Below the pieces are notes generated by a model. The model did no database searches, was not told the DNA's origin, and was given only the letters and a program-made list of their open reading frames with translations. The position numbers and the translations under genes were made by a program. Shown piece after piece: positions 23,598 to 36,002 of a stretch of DNA of 64,000 nucleotides. This DNA is from Rallus limicola (taxonomy: Eukaryota > Chordata > Aves > Gruiformes > Rallidae). The stretch's first letter is position 1. Each line of letters starts with the position of its first letter. The DNA lies in NCBI GenBank assembly GCA_022605955.1, contig JAKCOZ010000015.1:6825287-6889286 (forward strand), written 5' to 3'.

Positions 23598-26500
23598 GTG
23601 AGCGCCGCGGCCCAGCCCGGGGTTTTGCCCTCCTCCGCCCTGGGCTCAGCCTCCCTCGGCCCGGCCCGCTCCTCTCGGGACGGCCCTGGCCCCGCGGAGC
23701 TGCTCGGGGCCTGCTCGCGGCGAGGCCAAGGTCGCGGAGGCCTCTTCCGCCCGGGCCTCCGTACCGCCCCTGGGCTCGCCGGACCCTGGGCCCAGCCCGG
23801 CCTCGGCCCCGGCGCATGGCGCCTTTTCCTCCGCCGGGGGAAGCGCGAGGTCGGCAGCGCCGGCCACTGAGTCGGGCGCTGCTCGGGGGTGTCTCCCAGA
23901 TGCAGCCCGGTGCCAGGCGCGGCCTGGGGCGGGTAGCGGCCCTGGGGGTCTGTCGGTACAGGGGATCCCTCGGGCACAGCCTCTGTCGTGAGGGAGGAGC
24001 GCGGTCAGGCGGGGTCGGGAATGCTTTTCCGGGGCTCCTCTGGGAAGTCGCCTCCCCGCCCCTTGCCCTCTACTGATAGAAGCGCTTCTACCTCAGGTAC
24101 TACATGCAGGGAGTGTGCCGGGAGGGAAGTAAGTGTCTCTTCTCCCACGATTTATCTACAAGCAAATCCTCTACCATCTGCAAGTACTACCAGAAGGGAC
24201 AGTGCGCCTATGGAGCTCGGTGCAGGTAAAGACCTGATGTGTTTTGGAGTAGTGACTTCGGAAGAACTGGGGGTGATGATCCCGTGTGGTCAGCTTTAAA
24301 ACCCAGGGCATCAAGGGTCAGAAAAAGATGAGATGATAAAGGTAATGTAGTAACATATGATGGCAAAGGGAGTGAAACAGTGCATTAAATATGAGCTTTT
24401 TCTATAGTACCAAGGCCAGTATTACAGTGTCACTCTGCCTTGGCTTCAGCTATTATTTTATTCTGTAGAAATTAAACCTCAGGTTTCATGTATGTTTTTC
24501 ATCAGGTTCTTAATATAGTAAGACCCATTAAGTGCAAAAACCGGAGCCTGCAGCTTCATGTGAAATAGCACTTGGTGGCATGGTTTACTTTCCATGCTGC
24601 TGAGGCAGCAGGCAGGGTTTTTGCAGCGCTTCCCTCCGCTCTCCTGTTGTAGCTCCTCCGTGCTGATTCAACGTGCAACTTGGAGGACACTCAGGTCTGT
24701 CTTGGAGCAAAGTGTTCCTTTCAGGCTCCCCTAGGTTTGGTGGGAAAGCTGAACAGTACCACACCTTTTCCAAAAGCCTTCTGGTTAAATCTCCTTGAGG
24801 AATGCTCTAGTAAACCCTGCGCGTTAGCTAATGCTGTTATATCTCATCAAGGATGTGCTGCAGGGCAGCCTGTGGCTTCTTCGTGGAAGAAGTCTGGTCA
24901 GGGATGAGAAGCCCTGACTAGAACAGGGGATCTTCTGGTGTTGCTGTGATTGTAGTGGCTTAGTCATGTTTCCTTCTCTTTGCTTAATTCATGGTACCGT
25001 ACGTGGCTCAGATCGAACAGTAGTGATTTCTGCAGCTCCAGATTTAGCTGCTTGTGTTGAATTAGTAACATGTGATGCTGCCGACAGCTGTGTTATTCAC
25101 AGGGACCACGTGCTGCTTGCTGGCTGGACTGTAACTGTAAGCTGGTTTACTCCAGCTGTTTTGCTGGAGTTTGGGGCACTCCGCACATAAGTGATCCTTG
25201 CGCAGGGCATCTGTGGGTGCATGCGGGTCCTACATATGGGACCAGAAACAGGGAGAATATTTTTGTTCCCATCAAAATAGTCCAGCATTTGGGTATGTCC
25301 ATGGCTGTACTGGACCAGGGCTGATCGCTTCTGCTTGGCTACTGGTGCATATTTCCACCGCCTTACTGCATGCTTCTCGTCCTTTCCTATCCCGTGTGCA
25401 AGCACTGCATCTTTGTGGTGTGGGAGCGCAGAGTCTGCCTGTGGCTCCCTGAGGGGGAAGCTGAGATCATGAAATGTCACTCTGTCCTGTGCAGCATTTT
25501 GATGTGGCTTCTCTGAGAAATGCCAGCAGACCTGTTTGTGTGAAGGCATGAGGAAGATCTAATTTAATATCCACGTGAATTGCCTTCTTTCAGCGGTGCT
25601 GGGCACGCTTTACAGGTGCACTTTCAGAGGCATCCATTTGTTGAGACTGAGAAACCCTCTAATATGGCTTTGAAAGACACCAAGCAGCTCGGTTAACTTT
25701 GCAGAACAGTCCTTTAAGCAAAAATAAAATAAAATAGCTGCTCAGTTTTGTTTTGTTCAAGTGTCCATCAGCACGGTGTCCTGCCACTGTGCCAACTTCA
25801 GCCTTTCTTGTTCCGTCTTTTTCCTTTTGTAGATATGACCACACCAGGCTTCCTGCGTCAGGGGCGGCAGCAGCCCCTGCACCGCCTCCACTCTCCTCCT
25901 CAGCGCTGCACAACCCTCGCCACCCTGCCAAGCACAGCACAGCCCCGATAATCCGGAGCAAACTGCACGAAACTGGCAAACGGGAGAAGAAGACGCTCGT
26001 GCTCAGGGACAGAAGTGAGTGAGAGTGGTGTGGTGCTTGTCCTTGATGTGGGGCAGGAGTTGGGTAGTATTCCTCCTTTTCCCTGCTGGGGTTTCCTAGA
26101 TGGCTGGAGAGGTGCAGTCAGACTTCGTGAATTTGCGGAGAGCCATCTGTGCCTGACAGGCAGGGGGGAGGAGCTGAGCCCTGCTGCTGCCTGTGCCCTG
26201 TTCCCACCTTGCTGTTGCTCTTGTTCAGAGTGGGAGGATTGATTTAATCCTGGTTGTAAACAGAAAACAGCTGAAGAGACCTTGAAATCGGAGTTTTCAG
26301 GGGGCAATTTGAAAACCTAAGTGTGATTTGTCAGCTAAAGGAGCTCAGAGATGAGATTTCATTGAGAAGAAAATTTATTTTTTAGACAAAATCCCAGCAA
26401 TCATTGGAAAGAAAATATAAAGAGAATATACAGAGCTTCTTGGGTGGGTTTTGTGCAGTGTCCTGTTTGGCTCATATCATGTTCTTGTTTCCTCAGATCT

Positions 26501-29500
26501 GTGTGGTTCCAGTGAAGAAAAGCAGAAACCCAGTGCTGCAAGCGACGGGGTGTGTTGCAGCGACCAAAACTATAATCTGGAAACCAAGCCCCATTCGTAT
26601 TTGGAAGCTATTTGCAGTGGACTGGAAGATCCGGCGGCTGGAAGCTCCAGTGCTGAAGGAGAGCAGCTCTGCCCTTATGCCGCAGCGGGAGCGTGCCACT
26701 TTGGAGACCGCTGCCCTTACCTCCATGGAGATGTGTGCGAGATATGTGGATTGCAAGTTCTCCACCCTTTCGACCAAGAGCAGAGGAAGGCTCATGAGAT
26801 GGTAACCTGAACGTGAAATCCATGTGCCATTTGCTTTGCTCGGTGCAAGATTTGCTTTGTGTGCCCTGAAATCCAAAGATGTGTTGTGTGGGAGAGCCTC
26901 TTGTTCCAAAGAGCTTTTGTTTTATCGTTTCTCTAGCTGTAAAATGATTCTCAGGGTGGGTGTTCAGGCATCTGAGCCTTAATTGGTAATGGTGGTGCAG
27001 ATACCCTTGTACAGCAAATTCTTTCCTCTTGTTTCATCCTTACCCCAAACTTGCCTGCAGTCTTCTCCCAGAACATCCTAAAAATACCAGGAAAATGACT
27101 TCTGTAGTTTATTTGACATCTCAGTGGTGTGTTGTGTACGGTGACTGCTGGTGTGTTACAGAGATGGCCCAGCCCCTCTGCTGAGGCACCTCTTGAGGTG
27201 TCTCCTCCTGGTTGTAGCTGACTTCAGGGCAGGGTTCAGTAAGGACAGATGGAATGGATTACGATGGTATTGGAGCTGAACTTGGGGGAGAGTGGCTGGA
27301 GAGACTGGCTAAGGAACTGCTTGGGTTACGATGGGCTTAGGAGGCTGCTTTATTCTCTGCCTGGCTGCCAGGTTTATGTCGGATGGTCAGGAACAGGAGT
27401 TCTCAAGGTTGAGGAGAAGGACTGGCATTGTCAGTTCTTCCTGATTCTTAAGTCTCTTGGGAGTCTGGAGTAGAACCCAAGGGGTGAAAACCCTCAGGTT
27501 TTGTGTAGTTGGCATACATGTGCAAAACATGCTGGTGTAGTTCTCCCTTGTCCTGGAAGGGAGCTTGTTGATGCCTGGCAAGGTGTCCTGTTGCTGCGGC
27601 TGTCAGGTACTTGGCTCCTGAAGCAGAGGGGGGTGTTGGATGAGAAGGTGCACTAGTCAAAATGCTGCTATCAGTGTGGAATATTATTATAAATTTTTAC
27701 TTGTCAAGTCCTGAGAACTTTGAAAAGTGAGAGGTAAAACTACACAGGTATGAGCACCAGCTCACCTCACAATGGCGAGGGAGTGGGAACTGGTTATTGG
27801 TTGTCACTGCTGGGATACTGTGATAAGTGCTGCAGGGAAGCTGACGGTGAGACTGACGACTCAGCTCGGGGGAAGCTTCGTATCCTCTGAATGAGCGTGG
27901 CCTTAATGATTGGCAGAGTAATGTCCTGGGCATGGCACCCATTGTGAACTGATGGGTGCTGGGGGTATTTGCAGCACCTCCTTGTGCGGGTGTTGCACAT
28001 CTCTGGTCCATGACAGGGGTCTGCATGGGGGTAAATGGGCAGTGTTCGGGCAGCTGCACTGAAGGGCTGAAATAACCTGATGGAATTTGATGGTCCTAAT
28101 TAACTGATGACAATGATGGGCAGGAGCGATGCCCTTCATCAGCATACCTTGTCTTTCCTGTAATAGGTCCCTGTGTAATGGGACCCTTTTGCTTAACAAG
28201 GAACAGGCTGAAGTACGGGCTGCAATAACTAATGACATCTCTCCTGTGACAGATGTGCATGGCGACGTTTGAACATGACATGGAGAAGGCCTTTGCCTTT
28301 CAGGCCAGTCAGGACAAGGTGTGTGGTATCTGCATGGAAGTGGTGTACGAGAAACCGTCGGCCTCCGAGAGGAGGTTTGGGATCCTCTCCAACTGCAATC
28401 ACACGTACTGCTTGTCTTGCATCCGGCAGTGGAGATGTATCAAGCAGTTTGAGAATCCAATTATAAAGTAAGTTGATGTTAACTAAGGTCTTCTCTTTGG
28501 CCTGTATGGGTGAGATGGCGTGCTTTGACTTGGTATAGGCATAGAACTGTAGATATTAATATAGCCATTAATAGGATCTGAGCTCAGAAAATCCTGGTCC
28601 AAGTGCTGGCAGATTCCAGGGCCATGAGAAGGACTTTCAAGACCTTTGGGAGCAGCTTACCTACCTGCTGTGACCCTGAGGGAAAGAGCTCAGCCTTTTT
28701 TGCCTTCGCCCTCTCTCACTACAGAGTGCACACATGAGCTGTGGAAGAGTGGGGAAGGACCTTGTTGCCCTGCACCCTTCACAGTCACCTGAAACTTCTC
28801 TCTGTGTGTAATTCATTACTGGATTTTTCTCTACCTTATAGCTTACTTGGGCTAAATGTCCCACTAGCCACACCTTTGTCTGTATCTGAACAGGTGACTT
28901 CACCTTCTAGGTGTATACCCTTATACAGGGGTATACAAACATGCTCCAAACATGCCTGTCCTCACATCAGAGAATTTAAGACATCTGATATGGACAGTTT
29001 CCTTGTTTGAGCGTCTCTTTGAAAACTCTCAAGTGACAAGTGTGGTGAGGAAAGGGTGGGAAATATTTTCAGTCTCCTGACAAAATGGACCTTTCTGCAC
29101 AACTTCCACTGTGAATTGAAGCTCATGGATGTAACTTGTATTGGAGTCAAGCTGCTCTTGGACAGGCACTGAGATGTTTCTGCCTACAGTAGGGACCAGG
29201 GGCTGTTGATTTTTTCCAGGAACAGCACTAAGGAATCTGTTTTGAGGGTAGATTATACCTAATACAGATTCTTCAAATGTGTTTTTTACATTTCTCCATC
29301 CTGGGGAGCATACACATCCCTGTAGAGCTCATCTAAAGGAGGGATATGGCTTAGTCCTAAGGGCACTGACTGCCAGAAGAGAAGGTGTTTTATGGGACTT
29401 GGGGAGGGGTAGTAAAGCCTTTCCTAGGCTTGTTCAAGTGCCTGAAGTTGCAGAATCAATTCTTGGTCTTAGTTTTCACCTCTTAAAGCCACTAGGTGAG

Positions 29501-32500
29501 CAACGCCTCGCTGCTGGTAGAAGTCAGAGCACATTTCAAAGGCCTGAGAGTCAACCTTTGTTTTCAGCAGGTTCAGCCTCCCTCTGCGGGGGAGCTGCAC
29601 TGCTCGCAGTAGTCAGGGTTTACACCTTCGTGTTGAGATCAACAAATGGTGTTTCCCCCTGCGTATCGAGGAAACACCCCCTACTTCTGTTCAACACTAG
29701 AAACAAACACAGGGTAGCACAAGCCCTGGCTGCGCTGAACAGGCTCTTCCAGTACAAACTAATAACCAGTGTGTGCAGTACTGCTAGCACATGGGGAGGT
29801 GTCTGCTGCTTCCCTGGGACAAACCTTGGGTGCAGCCATGTCTGGCAAACGTATGGAGGCCACTGTGCTCAGAAAGTCATGGCACTGCTGTTGTCTCTCG
29901 ATCCCTTGAGGTCCTGCCCGGAGTGCCGTGTGATATCCGAGTTTGTCATCCCGAGCGCATATTGGGTGGAAGATCAGGAGAAGAAGAACGAGCTGATTGA
30001 AGCATTCAAGCAGGGAGTGGGGTAAGTTCAGTAACCACACTCACTGTTTACATTGTCCTTACAACAGATATGCCAAGGCTGAGTCAATCAAATGCTGGTA
30101 TTTTTTAAACATTATGTAATTAGAAACCATTCTGCAGCCAGCTCCTAATCTCTGTCAACACTTAACTTTGTGACTGCCACGAAAGGGTCTGGCATGTAAT
30201 TATAGATCAGAAATTGTTCAAACTCACTGTGCTCTGCAGTGTTGAAGCTATTTCAGTTCACTTGCCAAAAATGGCTTCATGCACGTTTTCTGTTGATCCC
30301 TTGAACACGATTGCCTGGGAGGTTGTCAGTTACTGGGAAAAAATATGATAGTTTTTGAAATGCAGGCTAAAAATTCACTGGGCTTTTGTAATGTCTCCTG
30401 GAAATGGAAAACAGGACATGACTGTGTTCCTTTCACTGTCTAGTGAGGACTGTGCCATTGGCAGAACAGTCACATCCACTGCATACCTCCTTGTTTGCCC
30501 TTTTTAAGGTAGGCAGGCAGAGGTGTGCTGACCCAGGGGAGTGATGACTTTTGGTGAAGGTTGTGCAGCTTTGTGCGATGCACTCCGACCTTTAAACATG
30601 CCCTTTGGAGGGCAGGAAGAATCAAGCCTGTGCATAGCTGTTGCTTTTTCAGCTGCTCAGGGAGCTGTAAGTCTCAGAAGTCCTGTTATAACACAGCAGA
30701 AGACTTGCTGAAAGCAGGACTCCTCTGTTAAATGTTTAACCAGCATCTTACAGTCAGGCCATGTTTGAATGAAATCAATCACTTTGAATAGGTCCTTCAG
30801 CTACAGCTTGTTCTCAGAACCCTGTTGCTGGTTGGGTGGTTCATTTTGGTTCATACGGACTTTGAGGTGAGGGTAGCACAACGCTAATGAAGCAGAGCCT
30901 AAGCTAAAGGCAGGGGCTGTGTCAGTACAACTCCACTCCGATCTGTACATCAGCACAGGAGGGAAAAGGCTGGACCCAGACCCCTGGAAGCTACAGATCA
31001 CTTGAGCTGCAAACCAGGACAGATGAATTCACTGTTAGCAACCGCCTGGTTTAGGGGTGTTGGTAGCTGGGAGAGGTAGTTACGGTTGAGCTTTCTTCTC
31101 CATTGCATTGCAATCTGATGGGCTGAAGCTACTTGTTAGGAACCAGTTTCATCAGTGTTTGCATATGAATCTTACACGTTGAATTGCATTTTCTCTGTAG
31201 TTTCCTTTTCAGCTGTTTTCCACTGCAGCCCAACCCAGCAGCGCTGCCCTGCCTCAGACAAACGTGCTACACAGCTACAACAGCAGCATTCAACAGCAAC
31301 GATGGTGGAAACTTAAATTAACAAAAGTTTTATCACAGAATTTCCACAGGACCTGATGAGAGGATGGCTCATAAAAATGTAGTGGTAGAAAAAATGGGAG
31401 GAGTGTTGTGAGAAAAATAGCAATGGGTTTGTTCCCATGTAGGGTCGGTGATGAGGAGGGTCACTTTCCAGTCTTTAACTCTTTTATTTAGGATGCTGTT
31501 CCATTTCTGTAGTCTGTTGTTCACTTCTAATAAGCTTTCCCATCTATTTTGACTGCTGACCAGTATGGAGAGGGAGACTGAAACTCTTGCTGTGTTAACA
31601 GAGCAGCGCTCTGCATCACTGGTGAAGGATGAGAGAAGCAGAGATGGAGAATCAACTGTTTCTGCTTCCTTTGTAGCTGAAGGCAGTAACTCTCTCTTCT
31701 AATTCCACCAGGAAAAAACCCTGCAAGTACTTTGAGCAAGGGAAAGGAACCTGCCCGTTTGGAGGGAAGTGTCTTTACCTTCATGCTTACCCAGATGGGA
31801 CGCGAGCTGAACCTGAAAAGCCACGGAAGCAGCTCAGCTCTGAGGGGACTGTGCGGGTAAGAGAATTATCTTGTCCAGTTAATTAGTTTTAATTGTAACA
31901 TGCACTACTTAGATCTGTTTCATGCCATGTGTGGTCTTGTCAAACTGAGGCATGCACCCCTCGGTTTTCCTTCAGGCACAGGTTTGTTAGGGAAAGGAGA
32001 AGGCCCCTTTCACTTAATAGCAAAAATGTATTTTTGCTTCATTTTTTCAACCAGTCCTTCTCCCAGCAACCCTTTCCCCCAAGGAATTCTGCCCTTAAAG
32101 CAGCTCCCACCTGCAGCAGTAAACCTTCACCTCTTGTGCCCATGTATAGCAGTAAGAAGTAAAAGTAAAGTAAAAAGGTGAAAGCTTTGTCCAAACCTGC
32201 TGAGGGCCGATCAAGGGACATGGGGGCAGGTCTGCAATCCTGGCTCCCTTAACCTCACAGGATTTAACATGGAAGAGAGCAACTGGCACCTGGAATGTAA
32301 CAGCAGAGGGTGCCAAGAGCGTTACAAGTCCTAGATTTACTGGCATGTCAACTCTTTTTAAATGAAGAGCTAAGACTGATGAGGGAAAATAGGGTGACAG
32401 GCTGTGGTGAGTACTGGTTCGTGCTCAGTCTGCCTTTCTTCTATTCCAGTTCTTCAATTCTGTTCGTCTGTGGGACTTTATCGAAGACAGAGAAAGCAGG

Positions 32501-32590
32501 ACTGTGCCCAGCGCGGAAGACCAAGTAACAGAACTCGGAGACCTTTTCATGCAGCTTTCTGTGGCTGAGGATTCTGCTACTTCTCAATAA
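23572..32590 (+). CDS. MKRN2: MKRN2, makorin-2 RING E3 ubiquitin ligase (8 exons)
   Basis: Makorin-2 is a probable RNA-binding RING-type E3 ubiquitin ligase. Join 23572-23597, 24097-24225, 25833-26014, 26497-26801, 28253-28467, 29911-30021, 31712-31856 and 32450-32590. All junctions are GT-AG and in phase, giving 417 residues; human is about the same. Domains in order: CCCH finger 1 (Cys8, 16, 22, His26), CCCH finger 2 (Cys37, 45, 51, His55), an Ala/Pro-rich linker, CCCH finger 3 (Cys171, 179, 185, His189), the makorin Cys-His motif from Cys193, a C3HC4 RING (Cys238, 241, 262, His264, Cys267, 270, 288, 291), and CCCH finger 4 (Cys327, 337, 343, His347). All ligands are present. The stop codon overlaps an AATAAA. 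Confidence 0.98.
24097..24225 (+). CDS. MKRN2: MKRN2 exon 2, residues 9-52, CCCH fingers 1 and 2
   Basis: It encodes [17 protein letters not shown] and [17 protein letters not shown]. With Cys8 and the next exon it makes two C-x7-C-x5-C-x3-H zinc fingers. The acceptor is ACCTCAG and the donor GTAAAG. Confidence 0.97.
25833..26014 (+). CDS. MKRN2: MKRN2 exon 3, residues 52-113, finger 2 end and linker
   Basis: It opens with YDHTR, whose His55 closes finger 2. An Ala/Pro/Ser-rich linker follows, ending [12 protein letters not shown] as in other makorin-2 proteins. The acceptor is TTTGTAG and the donor GTGAGT. Confidence 0.95.
26497..26801 (+). CDS. MKRN2: MKRN2 exon 4, residues 113-214, CCCH finger 3 and makorin Cys-His
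   Basis: It contains [15 protein letters not shown], then finger 3 ([20 protein letters not shown]) and the start of the makorin Cys-His motif ([20 protein letters not shown]). It ends with ATG (Met214) before donor GTAACC, which departs from consensus at +5 and +6. Confidence 0.95.
28253..28467 (+). CDS. MKRN2: MKRN2 exon 5, residues 215-286, RING core
   Basis: It encodes [20 protein letters not shown], then [12 protein letters not shown] and [17 protein letters not shown], the first six RING ligands. The acceptor is TGACAG and the donor GTAAGT. Confidence 0.96.
29911..30021 (+). CDS. MKRN2: MKRN2 exon 6, residues 286-323, RING end
   Basis: It encodes [20 protein letters not shown] and then [14 protein letters not shown], supplying the last two RING cysteines. 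The acceptor CCTTGAG has a weak pyrimidine tract and the donor is GTAAGT. An open frame runs into this exon from intron 5. Confidence 0.96.
31712..31856 (+). CDS. MKRN2: MKRN2 exon 7, residues 323-371, CCCH finger 4
   Basis: It encodes [20 protein letters not shown] followed by His347, a C-x9-C-x5-C-x3-H finger. The conserved tail [20 protein letters not shown] follows. The acceptor is CCACCAG and the donor GTAAGA. Confidence 0.96.
32450..32590 (+). CDS. MKRN2: MKRN2 exon 8, residues 372-417
   Basis: It encodes [20 protein letters not shown], then [12 protein letters not shown], ending ATSQ and TAA. The acceptor is TATTCCAG. The TAA at 32588-32590 sits inside AATAAA. Confidence 0.96.
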   Translation, partial: FFNSVRLWDFIEDRESRTVPSAEDQVTELGDLFMQLSVAEDSATSQ

Positions 32591-32591
32591 A
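32586..32591 (+). terminator. MKRN2: MKRN2 polyadenylation signal overlapping the stop codon
   Basis: The sequence CAATAAAGAG combines the last sense codon CAA, the stop TAA and a canonical AATAAA. A T/G-rich element (GGTGCTTTTGTCTG) starts about 20 nt further on, as expected downstream of a cleavage site. If used, the 3' UTR is only some 15-20 nt. A longer 3' UTR from a distal site is possible. Confidence 0.6.
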
Positions 32592-32619
32592 GAGACTTGA
32601 AGGTGCTTTTGTCTGCAGC

Positions 32620-35600
32620 AATTCAGCTGTTTATTTAGCGCTGCTTTGACTCCCCAGCAGAGTTAGAATCCGCGTGTCCTGTGGTTTCCTTGTGCAGTCC
32701 TGGTAACGTTTTTTCAGATCGTTTTTGTACAGCAGCAACAATACCCAAATATATTGGAAAAGTTACATTGATTGCATGGAAAAATCCCTTAATCCCTAAA
32801 GGGTTTTCTCCCTCTTTGGCCTGACATGTTCTGTCTTGTGAGCCAAGTAGTAGTGTAAATACAGCTCCTCTCTTACCATTTAAAGCTGGTTACAACTATT
32901 GCTAAATCTATTTTGGGTGCTGGCTTGTTGGGGGTTTTTTGCTGCTTATTTTTCTGCTTTCACTAAATTAACTACGTTTTAAAACCCCACCAGGAGTTAA
33001 AACTCAGCGTAGTGTTTTCTTCCTTAAAAAAGGAGATTTAAGAACTAATGAATTATACCTCATAGTAATACCTAGTTCTCAGCAACTGTGTGAGTGTCGT
33101 TCCTGCCCTTGTTTTAAAATGCCCAAGGTGTGAGGTGGCAGGAGGCAGCTCTTGGAGGGAGCCCCTGTCCTAACACAGATACAACTGGGCTGATGCAGAC
33201 ATTGAGGCAGAGCAACACCAGGGTTGCTGCAGACAGCTATATTAAACTTACAGCACAAACTGGATTTTGGAAACTGTATATTGGAGCCAGTTGGTACTTC
33301 CAATGGTCACTGCAACAGTTATCATTACATTTTTGTTCAGTTTAATTAGTTTGAATGTAGTTAACTAAAAGGGAAACCTTGCTTCAGTTAAATGAAGTAG
33401 CCAAAATCAAGTGAAGTAGAGATTTTCTGATCTCAAATTGGTGATCCTGTAATTTGCAACTGTACTACAACAGAAATAATTTCAGTTACAAAAGAAACAA
33501 TTGGGTTTAATTGCTGTTTTTCTTAACTAGACCATGGCTGACAGCTCCTGTACCTCTAGCAGCAGTGGGAGATCGCTCCCTTCCTGAAGCTGCACTGCAG
33601 CCTTAGAACAGCCCTTGCCGCATGCTCTCCTCCCTCCTGCGGCTGGCAGTCCCTCCCTAACCACGCAGGCAGCAGTTCAGAGGTTTTGCAATTGGACTGT
33701 ACAGTTAATTCTGCCAAGGCTTTTGTATTAACTTTGCCACTGAACTAAGAATTCAGCCCGGACGCAGTGGAAATGGCTACTGAGGAACAGCATCGAGAGG
33801 CTCACAAGCAGCACTCGCACATGGTCAACCCCTGAGCTTACCAGAAGTAGAAGGCCCAATGGAACCGACGGCTGGAAGGTAAGACTGCGTCCCCTTCAAA
33901 GGCTGCTTGTCTGTAAAGACTCTAGCATTTCAGAAAGCTCGACAGTTGAGACAACAGGAATTATTTGGATTGTGAAGCAAAGTATATTTGGAGACACTTG
34001 TGCAAAGCCCTTGCATCAGCAGGGCAAACAGGGCACTGCTGCTTTGATGTCTAAAAACTGGGCTCTGGGTCACGGCTGTAAAGCCAACGGCAGGAGCTTC
34101 GCCTGGGATTCAAACATTTGTAAGTGGCACCAAATTAGCGACTCCGGGATCACCCACTTCAGCTGCTGGTTGGCACTTCTGGGTCAGAGCTGAAGGAAAG
34201 GTTCTGGATGGAAATACTGCGTTTCTGTGAAGGTCCCAACAGAAGGGGGAGAACTCTTCCTCCATTGCTGCTGGACAACACCTCCTTCAGATCAACAGGC
34301 ACGTTTTCCTCTCTGTTCTGACCCAGAAAATGCAACTTTTGCACACTTATTTCCCCAATTTAATGCTTACCGGAAAGCCAGGCTGTAATCTGTCAGGATC
34401 CATAGCCACCTACTTGCTAGCATCATCTTGAACTGGGCCTGTGATGATCTCACAGTGGAGTCCTATTAGAGTCATTCTTTGCTGCTAATTATAAAGGTGA
34501 AGGGAAACAAAGTATCACTAACAAAGCTGTAGCACTCCAAGGTGAATGTTACAGAAGGTTTGCCCAGGCATGTGTTCTACCCCAAAACACTTAAAGCAGC
34601 CTGTAGTCTCTGCTCAAGCTTGTTTCTAGCTGGTGTTAACATTTTGTTTTCTTTTTTCCAGAAAGCAAGCTTTTCAGTAATAAAATATACCCAAAAAAGG
34701 CACTGGAGAGGATGTTCCTTACCTTAAACAAGATGTTCCCGATTTACATTGCCCCAGGAAGGCATAAACCAGGTGACACTAGTCTGAAATCAAAAAGATC
34801 ACTTGTTTCTCAAAGCTACAGAGGGACAACATCAACAGAAGTTTTCACTCCTAAATTCTTCACCTAGCAGCTTTCATCTAATTTGACGTTGCGTGCTGGT
34901 CTAGAGGAGCCTAGTAATCCAAAATAGCTTTGCAGGAGCCACTGTCTGTTCTAAACCCAAAAGTTAGTTAATGGTTTCTTTCTGGAAATCAGAGCTAAAG
35001 TAAAAGTAGCTTGCAATTTTTTTTCTTCCTTAAGCTTATTCTAATGAAGGCAAAAGGAGAGAGAAAGGACCTTTAGAGATGGCTGCAGTTAAAATACCAA
35101 GCATGTTATTAAACATCAGGTAGAATTACATGGAACAGTTTCCTTCAACCTTCAATTTGCCTTTTTTTTTTTTTTAGCAAGCCAAGTTTATGTGCAATTC
35201 CCACCTCAGGATTAATATCCCACCCTTCTTATGTCTGAGGAGAAACACTCTGGGTCTTACTGTGGAAGTAATTACCTGACTTACTTACTTCAGGCTCCTT
35301 CCTTCCCTCCAAGGGCTTCACGGGAGGTTTCCTTGCTGCAAGTGATGAGCCAGAATGGCTGTCTGGACATTACAGGCAGTTGAGTTGCACGTGGGCTGTC
35401 AGAATTCCCAGCAAAGCATTCTGCATACTAAATTTCAGGCTGCTGTTTAGTAAGGTGGTACCAGCAGTTACAGACCCCTCATCTCTCACTGGGCAATGTG
35501 CTCGCACTGATCTGAATGCACAGAGAAAGACACCAACACCCCAGCTTCCCTTCCAGTAACTTGGTTTTCCTTATTTCCCCTATGACCGTATTTAAAAGGA

Positions 35601-35985
35601 ACACTATATAAAAATAATTTCTTAGATTAAACCACCTATATTTTGTCCTCTGTGGCAATTCAGCCAAAGCAAAACGTTCAGTTCTTTCTAAGTTAACAGC
35701 AGGTTCACAGAAGATAAAACGCAGAGCAGAAGTGGGGCAGTTCAGTAGCTGGACAGGACATCTGTATAGGTGTCTCGCTAAGTAGATGCTGCAGCTGAAT
35801 AAAAACATCATGAAGAATGTGATGGGAAGGTCTAGGTTGCCACAGCAAGTGTGTTTTTACTTTAACTGCTCTTATCTATCCCAGCAATGGTTTTGAAATG
35901 ATTCAGAACATCATTTCCTGAATATTTCCAATCTAAGATGTACATGTCAGAACTTGATTACTACATTAAATGACGACATTGAATC
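32620..35985. other. Convergent spacer between MKRN2 and RAF1
   Basis: About 3.4 kb lies between the MKRN2 stop-linked poly(A) signal and the RAF1 poly(A) signals. I found no coding exon, RNA gene or recognisable repeat. Open frames are short and have no familiar motif. Either gene could have alternative 3' UTRs extending into it. Confidence 0.55.
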
Positions 35986-36002
35986 TTAAACCTAAAATTT
36001 AA

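Larger units (their letters stand above)
22500..24070. promoter_or_regulatory. CpG island, shared bidirectional promoter of MKRN2OS and MKRN2
   Basis: This is about 1.5 kb of very GC-rich, CpG-dense DNA. The MKRN2OS start codon (23373, minus) and the MKRN2 start codon (23572, plus) face away from each other with 198 nt between them. Both transcription starts must lie in or near that gap. MKRN2OS exons 1-2 and MKRN2 exon 1 are inside the island. I see no TATA box. Many long open frames here on both strands are GC artefacts. Confidence 0.85.

Noticed and set aside
22520..24076. Many overlapping open frames (up to 197 codons) in the MKRN2 CpG island
   Set aside because: Same GC artefact. Only the MKRN2OS exon 1 and exon 2 frames and the short MKRN2 exon 1 frame are supported by homology and splicing.
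33772..33835. Short frame starting ATGGCTACTGAGGAACAGCA downstream of MKRN2
   Set aside because: About 20 codons, with no homology, no clear splice context and no link to MKRN2 or RAF1.
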